From NCBI GenBank assembly GCA_008534395.1, contig SHMQ01000037.1, positions 1 through 25,200 on the forward strand: a stretch of DNA of 25,200 bases, given 5' to 3'. This stretch comes from Candidatus Acidulodesulfobacterium acidiphilum. Its GTDB lineage: Bacteria; SZUA-79; Acidulodesulfobacterales; Acidulodesulfobacteraceae. Numbering within the stretch: position 1 is the stretch's first letter; the number at the start of each line of letters is the position of its first letter. The notes below the pieces were generated by a model. The model was given only the letters and a program-made list of their open reading frames with translations, was not told where the DNA came from and searched no databases. The translations under genes and the position numbers were made by a program. Positions 15,926 through 25,134 of this stretch are shown piece by piece.

Positions 15926-17227
15926 TTAAGAACTAACTTCCGTTATGATTTCAGCTTCAGGTTTTTTCTTTTTATATTTGTGCGAACCATACCAAACGCC
16001 GAAAGTTAAAAGAACATTCGTCGCTATAATTACCGTAAACGCATATTCCGGAAATTTAGACGTTCCGTGAATACCAGCGTTTAAAGGCATATATGCCATA
16101 ATAGCCGTAGCAAGCGCCCTGCCTATCATGGACAACATAAAAAATTTTTCTTTTTTAACGTCTTCAACATTATCAGTAGAAACGGAAGTCCTGTCTGAAG
16201 CCGGAACGGGATTTTTTTTTAAATTCGACAGTTTAAAAATAACCGATACGGCTATATATCTCGAAATTATTATAAGCAGGATTATTACAAAAAGCCTTAT
16301 AAAAAATTCTACTCCGACGTCAGTCAATTCTACCACAACTCCAAGAAACACGAAAAAAACCGTACGAATTAAAAAAGAAAATTCATGGTTAAATTTTTTT
16401 ATGACGGAATTTTTTATGCTCATTTTAAAAAAATTTAACTTTAGCTTGGTTAAAAGTTCTTCATTACCCATCATTATCCCGAAAACAAGTATGGCTATGG
16501 CTCCGTTTCCATGGATATAGTGCATAATAAGAACTATCACAAGCATTGCGGCAAAAGTAACGGAATATGCAAACTTCGTATTGGTTAAAAATTTTAAAAG
16601 CGAATACCATATTATTCCAGCTAATACTGCGACTAATGCAGATACGGCAAATGAATAAAGCGTCTGCAGGGCAATTCCTCCAATGCTGAAACTTGCAGAT
16701 GAATTTTTTGCTATTTCTATTAAAACTATTAAAATAATTATTGCAAAAGCGTCGTTGAACGTGGATTCTATAGCTATTACCGTCTTGCTTTTTTCGGTCG
16801 CATCGATATTCGGCAATAAAGGCATTATAACCGTCGAGCTTGAACATGAGACTATAACCCCAAGCATTAAAGACTGCATTAAATCCCCGCCGTCCGTTAC
16901 GTAAAACGCTCCTCCTACAAATATAATAGAAAGCAAAAGTCCTATTATTATCAATATCATGGAAAGATACGACGATTTAAAAACCGTTAAAAAATCAAGC
17001 TCGATACCGCCCTGAAACATTATTAAAACTAAGACTAAGGTGCTTAAATAAGGCGCAAACGAAAGAAAAACGCTTTGATTAAATATATGGTAAATAGGCC
17101 CTAGTAAAAGTCCCGCAGTCATTAAAAAAAGAATGGAAGGAATTTTAGTGTATTCAAAAAGTATTTCGCCTATGAAGCCGATGATTATAATCAGCCCAAA
17201 TATACCGATAGCTATGCTTGGAGACAT
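15926..17227 (-). CDS. CPA1-type cation/proton antiporter
   Basis: 433 residues with about 11-12 hydrophobic membrane segments. 'TLVLVLIMFQGGIELDF' (about 63-79) and 'AIESTFNDAFAIIILIVLIEI' (about 152-172) are the Na+/H+ exchanger signatures; the N158-D159 pair is the CPA1-type ion-binding site (NhaP-like), distinct from the DD pair of electrogenic CPA2 NhaA. 'GRALATAIMAYMPL' near the C-terminus is a further exchanger motif. A charged loop (about 340-365) separates the late segments. It should exchange Na+ or K+ for H+ across the inner membrane; ion specificity is not readable. It stands alone on the minus strand. Confidence 0.85.
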   Translation of the reverse strand: MSPSIAIGIFGLIIIIGFIGEILFEYTKIPSILFLMTAGLLLGPIYHIFNQSVFLSFAPYLSTLVLVLIMFQGGIELDFLTVFKSSYLSMILIIIGLLLSIIFVGGAFYVTDGGDLMQSLMLGVIVSCSSSTVIMPLLPNIDATEKSKTVIAIESTFNDAFAIIILIVLIEIAKNSSASFSIGGIALQTLYSFAVSALVAVLAGIIWYSLLKFLTNTKFAYSVTFAAMLVIVLIMHYIHGNGAIAILVFGIMMGNEELLTKLKLNFFKMSIKNSVIKKFNHEFSFLIRTVFFVFLGVVVELTDVGVEFFIRLFVIILLIIISRYIAVSVIFKLSNLKKNPVPASDRTSVSTDNVEDVKKEKFFMLSMIGRALATAIMAYMPLNAGIHGTSKFPEYAFTVIIATNVLLTFGVWYGSHKYKKKKPEAEIITEVSS

Positions 17228-17463
17228 TTTTAAAAATTAAATAATTAATAAATTTGATAAATAAAAATGCTATATTTATTTTTATTTTATGTCGGAAATA
17301 TCGTTTATATTATATATTTTTTGACTTTCAATATCAAATTTTATATTTTGCATATTTCTTATTTCATTTTTTTCAATATGTTATTAAACTTTCAATATGC
17401 TATAATTGGATAGCGAAATTTTATGAATTTTATAAATTTTTTTTATAACTCCGCAAATTTAGA

Positions 17464-18618
17464 ATGATAAAAATAATACAAAACATAAATGAACTCGAAT
17501 CTATAGAATCCGAATGGAACGATTTATTCGAGGAAAGTTCCGGTTCTAATGTATTCCAATCTTTTGATTGGAACTATATATGGCTGAAACATTTTTTGCG
17601 AAAAAACGATAATATCTTTATAATCGCCGTTTATAACGATAAAGAAAATGGAAAGCTTGAAGCTATAGCGCCTTTTTTTATAAGAAGATTTTTTTTGTTT
17701 TTAAAATCGCTTATGTTTATAAGTTACGATTATTCGGATTATTTAGATATTATAATAAGAAAAAACTGCGACAAAGAAAAAATTTATGTTGAAATATTCA
17801 ATACCGTCTTATTAAAAAACAAATCCAATAAAATTGCCGATATAATATATCTCAAGCAAGTTTCAAAAAAAACTTTAAATCTTATATCCGAATATTTACA
17901 AAAAATAAAAAAAATAAGTTTAAATTTCAAGGAAAGCGGCAATTGCTATTATTTTAACCTTCCCGATAATATAGAAGAATATATGAAGCGATTTAATTCT
18001 AAACAGCGATATAACATTTTAAAAAGAGTCGAAAAAGCCGACGACGTTAATATAAAATATTCTGCCTGTTCGTCTGTAAATACATACAAATCTTTATTTG
18101 AAAAGTATTTAAATATTTTTTTTGAACTTCACCAGAAAAGATGGCAAGGTAAAGGTAAAAGGGGCGTTTTTTATAATGACGACATAAAAAGTTTTTTTAA
18201 AGAATTATTTATTTCATTATTTAATAAAAACAGAATTACGCTATCGACTCTTAAAATTAATGACGGCAATATTATCGCTTCGGCAGTCTGTTTTGATTAT
18301 GCGGACAAAAAACAGATATATTTGCCCGGATTCGATACCGCATATTCAGGCTATCATCCGGGCATAGTTCTAATTTATAACGATATAAAAGAATCTATAA
18401 ATAAAAAATATAAAGAACTTGATTTTTTAAAAGGCGGTGAAGAATATAAGCAAAGATTCGGCGCGGTAAAAAGAGAAAATTATAAATTGTATTTATATAA
18501 AAATAAAATTTATTTTTATATTTATAAAATTAATATATTTTTTGAAAATGAAGTTAAGGAAAAAACCGTTAATATCGTTAATAAAATGTTAATTTTTTTT
18601 AAAAAAAATAAAAACTGA
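17464..18618 (+). CDS. GNAT-fold acyltransferase, CelD/BcsL or FemAB-like (Acetyltransf_6)
   Basis: 384 residues. The N-terminal half has 'NVFQSFDWNYIWLKHFL' and 'LEAIAPFFIRR'; the C-terminal GNAT half has 'RYNILKRVEKA', 'FFELHQKRWQGKGKRG', 'SAVCFDYADKKQIYLPGFDTAYSGYHPG' and 'ELDFLKGGEEYKQRFGA', the typical PF13480 signature. Relatives are encoded in exopolysaccharide, cellulose and lipid-modification clusters and transfer acyl or aminoacyl groups. The local context (antiporter, zinc-ribbon protein) does not reveal a pathway. The C-terminal 50 residues are very rich in K, N, I and Y, in line with the AT-rich composition. Confidence 0.83.
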   Translation: MIKIIQNINELESIESEWNDLFEESSGSNVFQSFDWNYIWLKHFLRKNDNIFIIAVYNDKENGKLEAIAPFFIRRFFLFLKSLMFISYDYSDYLDIIIRKNCDKEKIYVEIFNTVLLKNKSNKIADIIYLKQVSKKTLNLISEYLQKIKKISLNFKESGNCYYFNLPDNIEEYMKRFNSKQRYNILKRVEKADDVNIKYSACSSVNTYKSLFEKYLNIFFELHQKRWQGKGKRGVFYNDDIKSFFKELFISLFNKNRITLSTLKINDGNIIASAVCFDYADKKQIYLPGFDTAYSGYHPGIVLIYNDIKESINKKYKELDFLKGGEEYKQRFGAVKRENYKLYLYKNKIYFYIYKINIFFENEVKEKTVNIVNKMLIFFKKNKN

Positions 18619-18668
18619 GATTTTATAAGAAATATATAAAGGTCGGAATAAAATATTCTATCTAATAG

Positions 18669-19211
18669 TTAAAAGGACGATAATATTTCGGATACCGCCG
18701 GAGGAAGAAAACCTGCGCTAATAACGCCGTAATGAACTAATAATGAAAATACAAAAAATAAAAACACAATCCCCAATAGTATTACCATTGAAATCTGGAA
18801 CGGGGAAGCGCCTTTTTTTTCGCTTGACTTTTTTTTACCGCCGCTGACGTCTTTAACGATGTCGGGTTTAGCGGACTCTTCCGCTACTGCGCTGTTTATC
18901 TCCGATACAATAGACTTCATAAAGTCTTCCGGTATATCGGAAAGATTATTATTATTAGTTTGGGCGTCGTCTTTTTCGGGCGCGGCATTACTCGATACAC
19001 TTTCAACGCTATTAGCATCTATAAATGTTTTATTGGTTTTTTCGTCTGCGCTGCTTGAAAACACGGCGGTATTATCTTTAACGACTCCCGTTTTTTTATT
19101 AAGCGTAAAAACGTTAGAGCAAACCCTGCATTTTACCTTGATATCGCCGTCGGGAATAAGCGCTTCGTTTAATTCGTAATGCGTTCCGCAATAAGGACAA
19201 TTAATATCCAT
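18669..19211 (-). CDS. MJ0042-family zinc-ribbon protein with one membrane segment
   Basis: 180 residues. An N-terminal zinc ribbon has C5/C8 ('INCPYCGTHYEL') and C28/C31 ('VKCRVCSNVFTL'), the MJ0042/zinc_ribbon pattern common at the start of deltaproteobacterial and myxobacterial proteins. A low-complexity polar linker rich in Ser, Asn, Asp and Lys (about 40-130) leads to a single hydrophobic helix (about 140-164), so the ribbon is cytoplasmic and tethered to the inner membrane. Function unknown. It is divergent from the DciA-like gene and convergent with the acyltransferase gene. No Shine-Dalgarno is visible; a hexanucleotide repeat occupies that position. Confidence 0.75.
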   Translation of the reverse strand: MDINCPYCGTHYELNEALIPDGDIKVKCRVCSNVFTLNKKTGVVKDNTAVFSSSADEKTNKTFIDANSVESVSSNAAPEKDDAQTNNNNLSDIPEDFMKSIVSEINSAVAEESAKPDIVKDVSGGKKKSSEKKGASPFQISMVILLGIVFLFFVFSLLVHYGVISAGFLPPAVSEILSSF

Positions 19212-19216
19212 ATGAC

Positions 19217-19240
19217 TTTAATTTTAATTTTAATTTTAAT
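19217..19240. repeat. four tandem copies of TTTAAT
   Basis: A perfect six-base repeat (four units) begins six bases upstream of the zinc-ribbon gene's ATG and lies in the short divergent interval with the DciA-like gene, where promoters and ribosome-binding sites would be expected. Confidence 0.8.
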
Positions 19241-19281
19241 TTATTGAATTTTTTTGTATTATAAGCAATAATATTACAATA

Positions 19282-19608
19282 ATGAAATTAAATCAACAAT
19301 TAAATTTAAAAGAAGTCCTGCTTGCCGCATTAAAAAGCAAATTGAATTCGTCCGACTATTGCGCCCTTTTATTATACGAGAAATGGGAATCGATATGCGG
19401 AAAGGAAATAAGCGAAAAAACTAAACCCAAATCTTTATACAAAAACGTTTTAACGGTAAGCGTCGAAAATCCGGTATTAATATTTGAACTTGGATTTATA
19501 AAGAACGAATTTATAACAAAAATAAATGAATTTTTCTCGTCCGAAATAAACGGTTTGCATTTAGACAAAACGATAAAAATTAAAAACATCCGGTTCGTAA
19601 ATAAATAA
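19282..19608 (+). CDS. DUF721 / DciA-like protein
   Basis: 108 residues of the DUF721 (DciA-like) family: an N-terminal helix pair ('LKEVLLAALKSKLNSSDYCALLLYEKWESICGKEISEKTKPKSLYKNVLTVSVENPVLIFELGFIKNEFI' spans the recognisable core, with W33 before 'ESICGKEI') and a KH-like beta-alpha fold. In many bacteria lacking DnaC/DnaI helicase loaders, DciA helps to load DnaB; short DUF721 proteins may have other nucleic-acid roles. It is convergent with dnaJ, the stops being 22 bases apart. Confidence 0.75.
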   Translation: MKLNQQLNLKEVLLAALKSKLNSSDYCALLLYEKWESICGKEISEKTKPKSLYKNVLTVSVENPVLIFELGFIKNEFITKINEFFSSEINGLHLDKTIKIKNIRFVNK

Positions 19609-19630
19609 TTATATCAATTAATTATTATGT

Positions 19631-20728
19631 TTATATTATAGATTTTATCTTGTCTAAGAAAGATTTTTTAAGCGGATGCGTTTCTTCTTTATTTTCTGCC
19701 GCAAGTTCTTCGAAAAGTTTTTTTTGTTTATGAGTAAGATTGGTCGGCGTTTCAACTACTATGTTAATATACTGATTCCCCCTCTGTCCTCCGCTGATTT
19801 TCGGAGCCCCTTTTCCTTTAATGGTAAATTGTGTTCCGCTTTGAGTTCCGGGCGTTATTTTTATAGTAGATTTTCCGTCAACGGTAGGAACTTCTATTTC
19901 GCTTCCAAGCGCAGCCTGCGAAAAACTTATAGGCATAGAAATAAAAATATCGCTGCCCTGCCTTTTAAATAAACTGTGAGGTTCAACCGTGATATCGACA
20001 TAGAGGTCTCCGTTGGGACCGCCAAAAAGTCCCGACGAGCCTTCTCCCGACACCTTAAGCCTGTTTCCGTCGTCGATGCCCGCGGGTATTTTGATATCGA
20101 GTTTGCGCTCTTTTATTACCCTGCCTTCGCCTTTACATGCCGGACAAGGATTTTCTATTATCTCGCCTTCCCCGCCGCACTTATAACATGTCCTCGCAAT
20201 AGAAAAGAAACCCTGCTGCTGCCTTATTTCGCCGGTGCCGTGGCACACAGGACAAGTAACTCTGTTTGTGCCTTTTTTGGCGCCCGTTCCTCCGCATGTA
20301 GAACATGTTTCATATCTGTTGTATTTTATCTGCTTAGATACGCCTAATAATGATTCTTCAAATTTTATTTTTACGCCGTATCTTAGATCTTCCCCACGCT
20401 TACGTCTTGTTTTTTTATTTGACTGCGAAAAAATATCGCCGAAAAAATCGCCGAATATATCTCCGAAACCGAAACCGCCCCCTCCGCCCGAAGCAAATGC
20501 GCCGACGCCTTCATGTCCGAATCTGTCGTATGCCGCTCTTTTCTCTTCGTCGCATAAAATACTGTATGCCTCGTTTATTTCTTTGAACTTTTCTTCGGAA
20601 TCTCCGTCGCCCTGGTTTTTATCGGGATGATATTTTTGAGCCAGCTTTCTGTAAGCCTTTTTTATTTCATCTGCGTTTGCGTTTCTGTCTATTTCTAAAA
20701 TTTCGTAATAATCTCTTTTATATGCCAT
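19631..20728 (-). CDS. dnaJ: chaperone protein DnaJ
   Basis: 365 residues with all classical DnaJ parts: J domain 1-70 with H34-P35-D36 ('KYHPDKNQG'), a Gly/Phe-rich linker about 75-105, and four CxxCxGxG zinc repeats ('CSTCGGTG', 'CPVCHGTG', 'CYKCGGEG', 'CPACKGEG') at about 140-210, followed by the substrate-binding C-terminal domains ('ITPGTQSGTQFTIKGKGAP'). It stimulates the DnaK ATPase and delivers unfolded clients. It lies 104 bases after dnaK, separated by a terminator-like hairpin. No Shine-Dalgarno is seen before the ATG. Confidence 0.97.
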   Translation of the reverse strand: MAYKRDYYEILEIDRNANADEIKKAYRKLAQKYHPDKNQGDGDSEEKFKEINEAYSILCDEEKRAAYDRFGHEGVGAFASGGGGGFGFGDIFGDFFGDIFSQSNKKTRRKRGEDLRYGVKIKFEESLLGVSKQIKYNRYETCSTCGGTGAKKGTNRVTCPVCHGTGEIRQQQGFFSIARTCYKCGGEGEIIENPCPACKGEGRVIKERKLDIKIPAGIDDGNRLKVSGEGSSGLFGGPNGDLYVDITVEPHSLFKRQGSDIFISMPISFSQAALGSEIEVPTVDGKSTIKITPGTQSGTQFTIKGKGAPKISGGQRGNQYINIVVETPTNLTHKQKKLFEELAAENKEETHPLKKSFLDKIKSII

Positions 20729-20766
20729 ATTTTATTTAATTGAAATAAATTTATAAGTATTTTCGG

Positions 20767-20806
20767 AAAAACCTCCTTTGCTTTATTTTATAAAGCAAAG
20801 GAGGTT
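20767..20806 (-). terminator. intrinsic terminator-like hairpin between dnaK and dnaJ
   Basis: Perfect 15-base arms, AACCTCCTTTGCTTT and AAAGCAAAGGAGGTT, around a seven-base loop, followed on the minus strand by a run of five U that starts in the stem. It stands 27 bases after the dnaK stop. It probably reduces readthrough into dnaJ and stabilises the 3' end of the dnaK message. Confidence 0.75.
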
Positions 20807-20832
20807 GCATTAATTTTTATATTTTGTTTAAA

Positions 20833-22758
20833 TTATTCATTCTTTTTGTCTTTTACTTCTTCGTATTCTGCTTCTACCACGTTGTCGTCGGCAGGTTTAG
20901 ATTGCTGTTCTTCCCCGGTGCCTGCACCGGTTCCGGCAGTTCCGGTTTCAGCCGCAGTTTTCTTGTAAATAGATTCTGCTATGCTATGCGACAACTTTTC
21001 TAATTCTTCCGTTATGCTCTTTATAGATTCTATATTATCTCCCTCTAAAGCCTTCTTAGCCTCGGCTATTTTTTCTTCCGCCGCCATTTTTTCTGAAGAT
21101 TCTATTTTATCGCCGGAATCTTTCAATGTTTTTTCTACGGAATACACCAATCCGTCTAAGTGATTCCTTACTTCTATCAATTCTTTCTTTCTTGAATCTT
21201 CGTCTTTATGAAGTTCGGCTTCTTTAATCATCCTGTCTATTTCTTCCTTTGACAATCCGCTTGAAGCGGTTATCTTTATAGACTGTTCCTTGCCCGTTCC
21301 AAGGTCTTTAGCTGAAACATGCACTATACCGTTTGCGTCTATATCGAACGTAACTTCTATCTGCGGAACTCCTCTTGGAGCCGGCGGAATACCGGTCAAT
21401 TCAAACCTTCCCAAGCTCTTATTGTCGGATGCCATTTCTCTTTCGCCCTGCAGAACGTTTATAGTAACTGCGGGCTGGTTATCGGCCGCCGTCGAAAATA
21501 TCTGGCTTTTCCTAGTCGGAATAGTCGTATTTTTTTCGATCAATTTTGTGCTTACTCCGCCGAGCGTTTCTATACCGAGAGACAGAGGCGTAACGTCAAG
21601 CAGTAAAACGTCTTTAACGTCTCCCTTGAGAACGGCGCCCTGAATCGCGGCTCCGACTGCGACGACTTCGTCGGGATTAACTCCTTTATGGGGTTCCTTA
21701 CCGAAAAATTCCTTAACCGCCTGTTGGACTTTCGGCATTCTGGTCTGTCCGCCGACAAGCACTACTTCGTCAACCTGAGACGTATTTAAACCCGCATCCT
21801 TTAATGCAGTTTTTACAGGCGACATAGACCTTTCGATTAATTCACCCGTAAGCTGTTCTAATTTTGCACGGGACAGTTTCATATTAAGATGTTTAGGCCC
21901 GCTTGCGTCCGCAGTAATAAACGGTAAATTTATATCCGTTTCGAGAGAAGACGAAAGTTCGATTTTTGCTTTTTCAGCCGCTTCTTTTAATCTTTGAAGC
22001 GCCATTTTGTCTTTTCTTAAATCTATGCCCTGGTCTTTTTTGAATTCATCGGCTATATAGTCTATTACTTTCTGGTCGAAATCTTCTCCTCCTAAAAAGG
22101 TATCGCCGTTAGTAGATTTGACTTCGAATACTCCTTCTCCTAGTTCCAGTATCGATATATCGAAGGTTCCTCCGCCTAAATCGTAAACGGCTATTTTTTC
22201 TTCTTTCTTTTTGTCTAATCCGTAAGAAAGGGACGATGCCGTAGGCTCGTTTATAATCCTTAAAACATCCAACCCTGCTATTTTGCCCGCATCTTTAGTA
22301 GCTTGTCTTTGCGAATCGTTAAAATATGCCGGAACGGTAATAACCGCTTCGGTTACGGGTTCTCCGAGATAATCTTCCGCAGTTTTTTTCATCTTAGTTA
22401 AAATAATAGAAGATATTTCCGCAGGAGAATACTTCCTTCCTTTAATCTCAACCCAAGCATCGCCGTTTTCGCTCGACACTATTTTATAAGGACATACCTT
22501 TTTAAACGCCTGAACTTCCGGAGAATCATATTTCCTACCGATAAGCCTTTTTACTGCGTAAACGGTATTTTCAGGATTAGTAACGGCCTGCCTTTTTGCC
22601 GCCTGCCCCACCAATCTTTCTCCGCTGTCGGTAAATGAAACAACTGAAGGCGTTGTCCTTGCTCCTTCAGAATTTGCTATTACGGTAGGTTCTTTGCCTT
22701 CCATAACCGCAACGCAAGAGTTTGTAGTTCCCAAATCGATTCCTATAACTTTTCCCAT
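20833..22758 (-). CDS. dnaK: Hsp70 chaperone DnaK
   Basis: 641 residues, full length. The ATPase domain begins '[20 protein letters not shown]' and has '[17 protein letters not shown]' and '[14 protein letters not shown]'; the substrate-binding domain has '[18 protein letters not shown]' and '[15 protein letters not shown]'; an acidic C-terminal tail follows a Gly/Thr/Ala-rich spacer. It is the central ATP-driven folding chaperone acting with DnaJ and GrpE. AAGGAG stands eight bases upstream of the ATG. The gene is downstream of grpE (109-base gap) and shares the HrcA/CIRCE-controlled promoter. Confidence 0.98.
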   Translation of the reverse strand: MGKVIGIDLGTTNSCVAVMEGKEPTVIANSEGARTTPSVVSFTDSGERLVGQAAKRQAVTNPENTVYAVKRLIGRKYDSPEVQAFKKVCPYKIVSSENGDAWVEIKGRKYSPAEISSIILTKMKKTAEDYLGEPVTEAVITVPAYFNDSQRQATKDAGKIAGLDVLRIINEPTASSLSYGLDKKKEEKIAVYDLGGGTFDISILELGEGVFEVKSTNGDTFLGGEDFDQKVIDYIADEFKKDQGIDLRKDKMALQRLKEAAEKAKIELSSSLETDINLPFITADASGPKHLNMKLSRAKLEQLTGELIERSMSPVKTALKDAGLNTSQVDEVVLVGGQTRMPKVQQAVKEFFGKEPHKGVNPDEVVAVGAAIQGAVLKGDVKDVLLLDVTPLSLGIETLGGVSTKLIEKNTTIPTRKSQIFSTAADNQPAVTINVLQGEREMASDNKSLGRFELTGIPPAPRGVPQIEVTFDIDANGIVHVSAKDLGTGKEQSIKITASSGLSKEEIDRMIKEAELHKDEDSRKKELIEVRNHLDGLVYSVEKTLKDSGDKIESSEKMAAEEKIAEAKKALEGDNIESIKSITEELEKLSHSIAESIYKKTAAETGTAGTGAGTGEEQQSKPADDNVVEAEYEEVKDKKNE

Positions 22759-22867
22759 GGTTAAATTCTCCTTAAATCTATATGATTTTAATTTTTTATC
22801 TATTTCCTATTTTTTATTATATCTTATATTTAAACAATAAATAAATATAAATGTAAATTTATAAAAT

Positions 22868-23545
22868 TTAATTTTTAGATTTGGCTATAGAAACCATAGC
22901 CGGTCTCAAAAGCCTGTCTTTAAACATATATCCTTTTCTTTTTTCTTCAATTATAGCTCCATCGGGTTTTCCTGAATTTTCTACCATTTCCACGGCATCG
23001 TGAAAATTTGCGTCAAAATTTTTTCCGACGGTTTCTATAACTTCAGCTCCGTAATTTTTTAAAATTTTAATAAATTCTTCGTATGCCAATTTGACCCCTT
23101 CCACGAAAGATTTTAAATTTCCGGAAGCGTCCTGTTCTATATATGCCGCGGAGTGGCTTATAGCCAGATCCAAAAAATCGAGAACCGGCAGCAAATCCCT
23201 TAATATTTTTTCGTTGGAATATTTTAGAGCCTCTTCTTTTTCCCTATTGTTTCTTTTTCTAAAATTTTCCATTTCGGCTAAACTCTTAAGATAGTTTGCA
23301 TTTGCTTCATCGTTTTCTTTTTTTAAATTTTTAAGGGCATTTTTTAAATATTTTAAAGTTTTTTCAGCTTCAACGAGATTTTTAGGGTCGGGAATCATGT
23401 CGATATCGGCGTCCGTTTCTATAATTATATTCTCCTGTCCATAAGGTTCCGCTTCCATCTTTTTGCCTAATTCCGATTCTATTTCGGAATCGCCGGCTTC
23501 CCCCTTTATTCTTTCATATTCCATATTTTCTTCGTCTAAAAGCAT
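22868..23545 (-). CDS. grpE: nucleotide exchange factor GrpE
   Basis: 225 residues. An acidic, variable N-terminus (about 1-65) precedes a long coiled coil ('TLKYLKNALKNLKKENDEANANYLKSLAEMENFRKR'), and the C-terminal beta domain carries 'NFDANFHDAVEMVE' and 'KGYMFKDRLLRPAMVSIAK', the GrpE signature. It releases ADP from DnaK. The start at 23545 has AAAGGAG about nine bases upstream; an in-frame ATG seven codons later is less well placed. It lies between hrcA and dnaK, the normal operon order. Confidence 0.95.
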   Translation of the reverse strand: MLLDEENMEYERIKGEAGDSEIESELGKKMEAEPYGQENIIIETDADIDMIPDPKNLVEAEKTLKYLKNALKNLKKENDEANANYLKSLAEMENFRKRNNREKEEALKYSNEKILRDLLPVLDFLDLAISHSAAYIEQDASGNLKSFVEGVKLAYEEFIKILKNYGAEVIETVGKNFDANFHDAVEMVENSGKPDGAIIEEKRKGYMFKDRLLRPAMVSIAKSKN

Positions 23546-23637
23546 TAAATATATCTCCTTTATTTAATTTGAACGCACGCAATAATTTTAAGTTAGTTAA
23601 ATTTGTCTATTTTTAATATTTTACATAATATTTTATT

Positions 23638-24720
23638 TTATATAATGCCACCTAAAAATTCAGATACAAAATCTATTATAGGAATAACATGGGAATAATT
23701 CATTCTTAAAGGACCTATTATTCCTATCGACCCCCTAATCATATTTGTTTCGCTCATATAAGGCGCCGTTATAAGAGAAAGACCTGATATTTCAGACCAC
23801 TCTTCTTCCGAACCTATGAATATCTGTTTTGTTTTGGAATTTTTAGTATGCCCGAGAAGTTTTATTATATTTTTTTTGTCCGAAATTGTCTTTATAAGAA
23901 ATTTTATCTGTTCGTTATTGGAAAATTCGGGCTCTTCCAATAAATCTCCTTCCGGGCCCACGAAAAGACAGTTATCGTAATGCTCATATTCCCAATAATC
24001 CGACACGTTTCCAATAGAAGAAAAAATTTCCATATTTAAAATAGAATAAAAATTTTCCTTATCGCTATACATTTCTTCTATTATTATTTCTTTTAACTCG
24101 TCTAAACTGCAATTTTTCTTTTCGATTATTTCGTTTAATTTATTAGAATAGCGCGTTAGTTCGTTTTGTTTTATATCTTTAGTTATATAAAACGATTTAT
24201 TTTCCGTAACGCCGTTCGCAAAAACTATAATAGCAAGTATATTTTTTTCTTTTATCCTGATAAATTCTATATGTAGAAGATTAGCTTCGGACATATCCGG
24301 CGCCAGAACTACGCCTGCATAATGGGACAAATCGGAAAGCAGTATGGAAACCTGATTTAATATTCCGTTTAAATCTTTTTTTGCCGAAGTTAATCTTATT
24401 TCAACATCTTCTTTTTCTTTAAGCGAAATTTTTTCTGTCTTCATCAAACTGTCGACATAAAACTTATATCCTTTAGCCGTCGGAATTCTGCCGGCGGAAA
24501 AATGCGGCTGATAAATATAGCCTGCTTCTTCCAGCGAAGCCATAATGTTTCTTATAGAAGCCGAACTTAAATTAAGCTTGCTGTTTTCGGCTATAAATTT
24601 AGAGCCTACCGGGTTTGCCGTTCCGAAATACCCTTCTATTATACCGAGCAGTATTTCTCTGCTCCTTTCGTTTAAATCGTTATAATTAAATTTTTCTGTT
24701 TTTTCTTCTACAGTTTTCAT
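23638..24720 (-). CDS. hrcA: heat-inducible transcription repressor HrcA
   Basis: 360 residues. The N-terminal winged helix contains 'LNERSREILLGIIEGYFGTANPVGSKFIAE' and 'LSSASIRNIMASLEEAGYIYQPHFSAGRIPTAKGYKFYVD', diagnostic of HrcA; the rest is the GAF-like dimerisation domain ending 'IGIIGPLRMNYSHVIPIIDFVSEFL'. It represses the hrcA-grpE-dnaK operon through CIRCE and is kept folded by GroEL in well-studied cases. The ATG has no clear Shine-Dalgarno. The operator lies about 75 bases upstream. Confidence 0.97.
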   Translation of the reverse strand: MKTVEEKTEKFNYNDLNERSREILLGIIEGYFGTANPVGSKFIAENSKLNLSSASIRNIMASLEEAGYIYQPHFSAGRIPTAKGYKFYVDSLMKTEKISLKEKEDVEIRLTSAKKDLNGILNQVSILLSDLSHYAGVVLAPDMSEANLLHIEFIRIKEKNILAIIVFANGVTENKSFYITKDIKQNELTRYSNKLNEIIEKKNCSLDELKEIIIEEMYSDKENFYSILNMEIFSSIGNVSDYWEYEHYDNCLFVGPEGDLLEEPEFSNNEQIKFLIKTISDKKNIIKLLGHTKNSKTKQIFIGSEEEWSEISGLSLITAPYMSETNMIRGSIGIIGPLRMNYSHVIPIIDFVSEFLGGII

Positions 24721-24795
24721 ATATATTTACAATAAATCCCTACAATTCGGCAACTAAACTAAAATAAAAATTATCTATAATTATTTGCCGCCGAT

Positions 24796-24822
24796 TAGCA
24801 CTTAAACATATAGAGTGCTAAT
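24796..24822 (-). promoter_or_regulatory. CIRCE operator (HrcA-binding site)
   Basis: TTAGCACTT-N9-GAGTGCTAA: the right arm is perfect and the left arm differs from the TTAGCACTC-N9-GAGTGCTAA consensus only at its last base. It overlaps the predicted transcription start of the hrcA operon, the position where HrcA would block initiation. Confidence 0.95.
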
Positions 24823-24826
24823 TATT

Positions 24827-24855
24827 ATTTAACCAATATTTTAACATTTTGTCAA
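24827..24855 (-). promoter_or_regulatory. sigma-70-type promoter of the hrcA-grpE-dnaK operon
   Basis: On the minus strand a perfect -35 box TTGACA (24850-24855) is followed after 16 or 17 bases by TTAAAT/TAAATA as -10. The expected start of transcription falls inside the adjoining CIRCE element, giving a leader of roughly 100 bases. Confidence 0.75.
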
Positions 24856-24878
24856 GTTTTATTCTATTAAATGTTGTC

Positions 24879-24918
24879 AACTTTTAATTTGTCTATTGAA
24901 TTTAACTTTTAATTTGTC
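24879..24918. repeat. 15-base direct repeat upstream of the hrcA promoter
   Basis: AACTTTTAATTTGTC occurs at 24879-24893 and again at 24904-24918, a 25-base period, directly upstream of the -35 box. It could be a regulator-binding site or a chance feature of AT-rich DNA. Confidence 0.6.
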
Positions 24919-24984
24919 ATAATATCTTTGTATTATTATTTTGCTTTTAATACGTTTTATTAATAATCGCAATCAACCTTCATC

Positions 24985-25134
24985 ACCCCCTTTGCCCCTT
25001 TCTAATATTATAAACGGCAAGCCGCAAGGTTCAAGGGCGGCTTCAGCCGTTTACGCAAGTTAGACGCTTATTGTTGCCAACCCTTGAGCCTTGCTTTGTT
25101 GCCGTTTTATTTTATGTTTAAGGGGCAGGGGGTT
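24985..25134. repeat. 150-base imperfect inverted repeat able to form one long hairpin
   Basis: Left arm 24985-25037 and right arm 25081-25134 match in blocks in the same order: ACCCCC/GGGGGT, GCCCCTT/AAGGGGC, AAACGGCAA/TTGCCGTTT, GCAAGG/CCTTGC and TCAAGGG/CCCTTGA. The loop of about 43 bases contains a second small hairpin CGGCTTCAGCCG (25038-25049). The region is clearly richer in G+C than its surroundings. The partial ORF from the right ends in the loop. It may be a mobile-element end, a structured RNA or two inverted copies of a dispersed repeat. Confidence 0.75.

Noticed and set aside
25038-25075. Integron attC-like site (GTTAGAC core-like sequence)
   Set aside because: No matching complementary core at the other end, no integrase gene, and the larger inverted repeat explains the structure.
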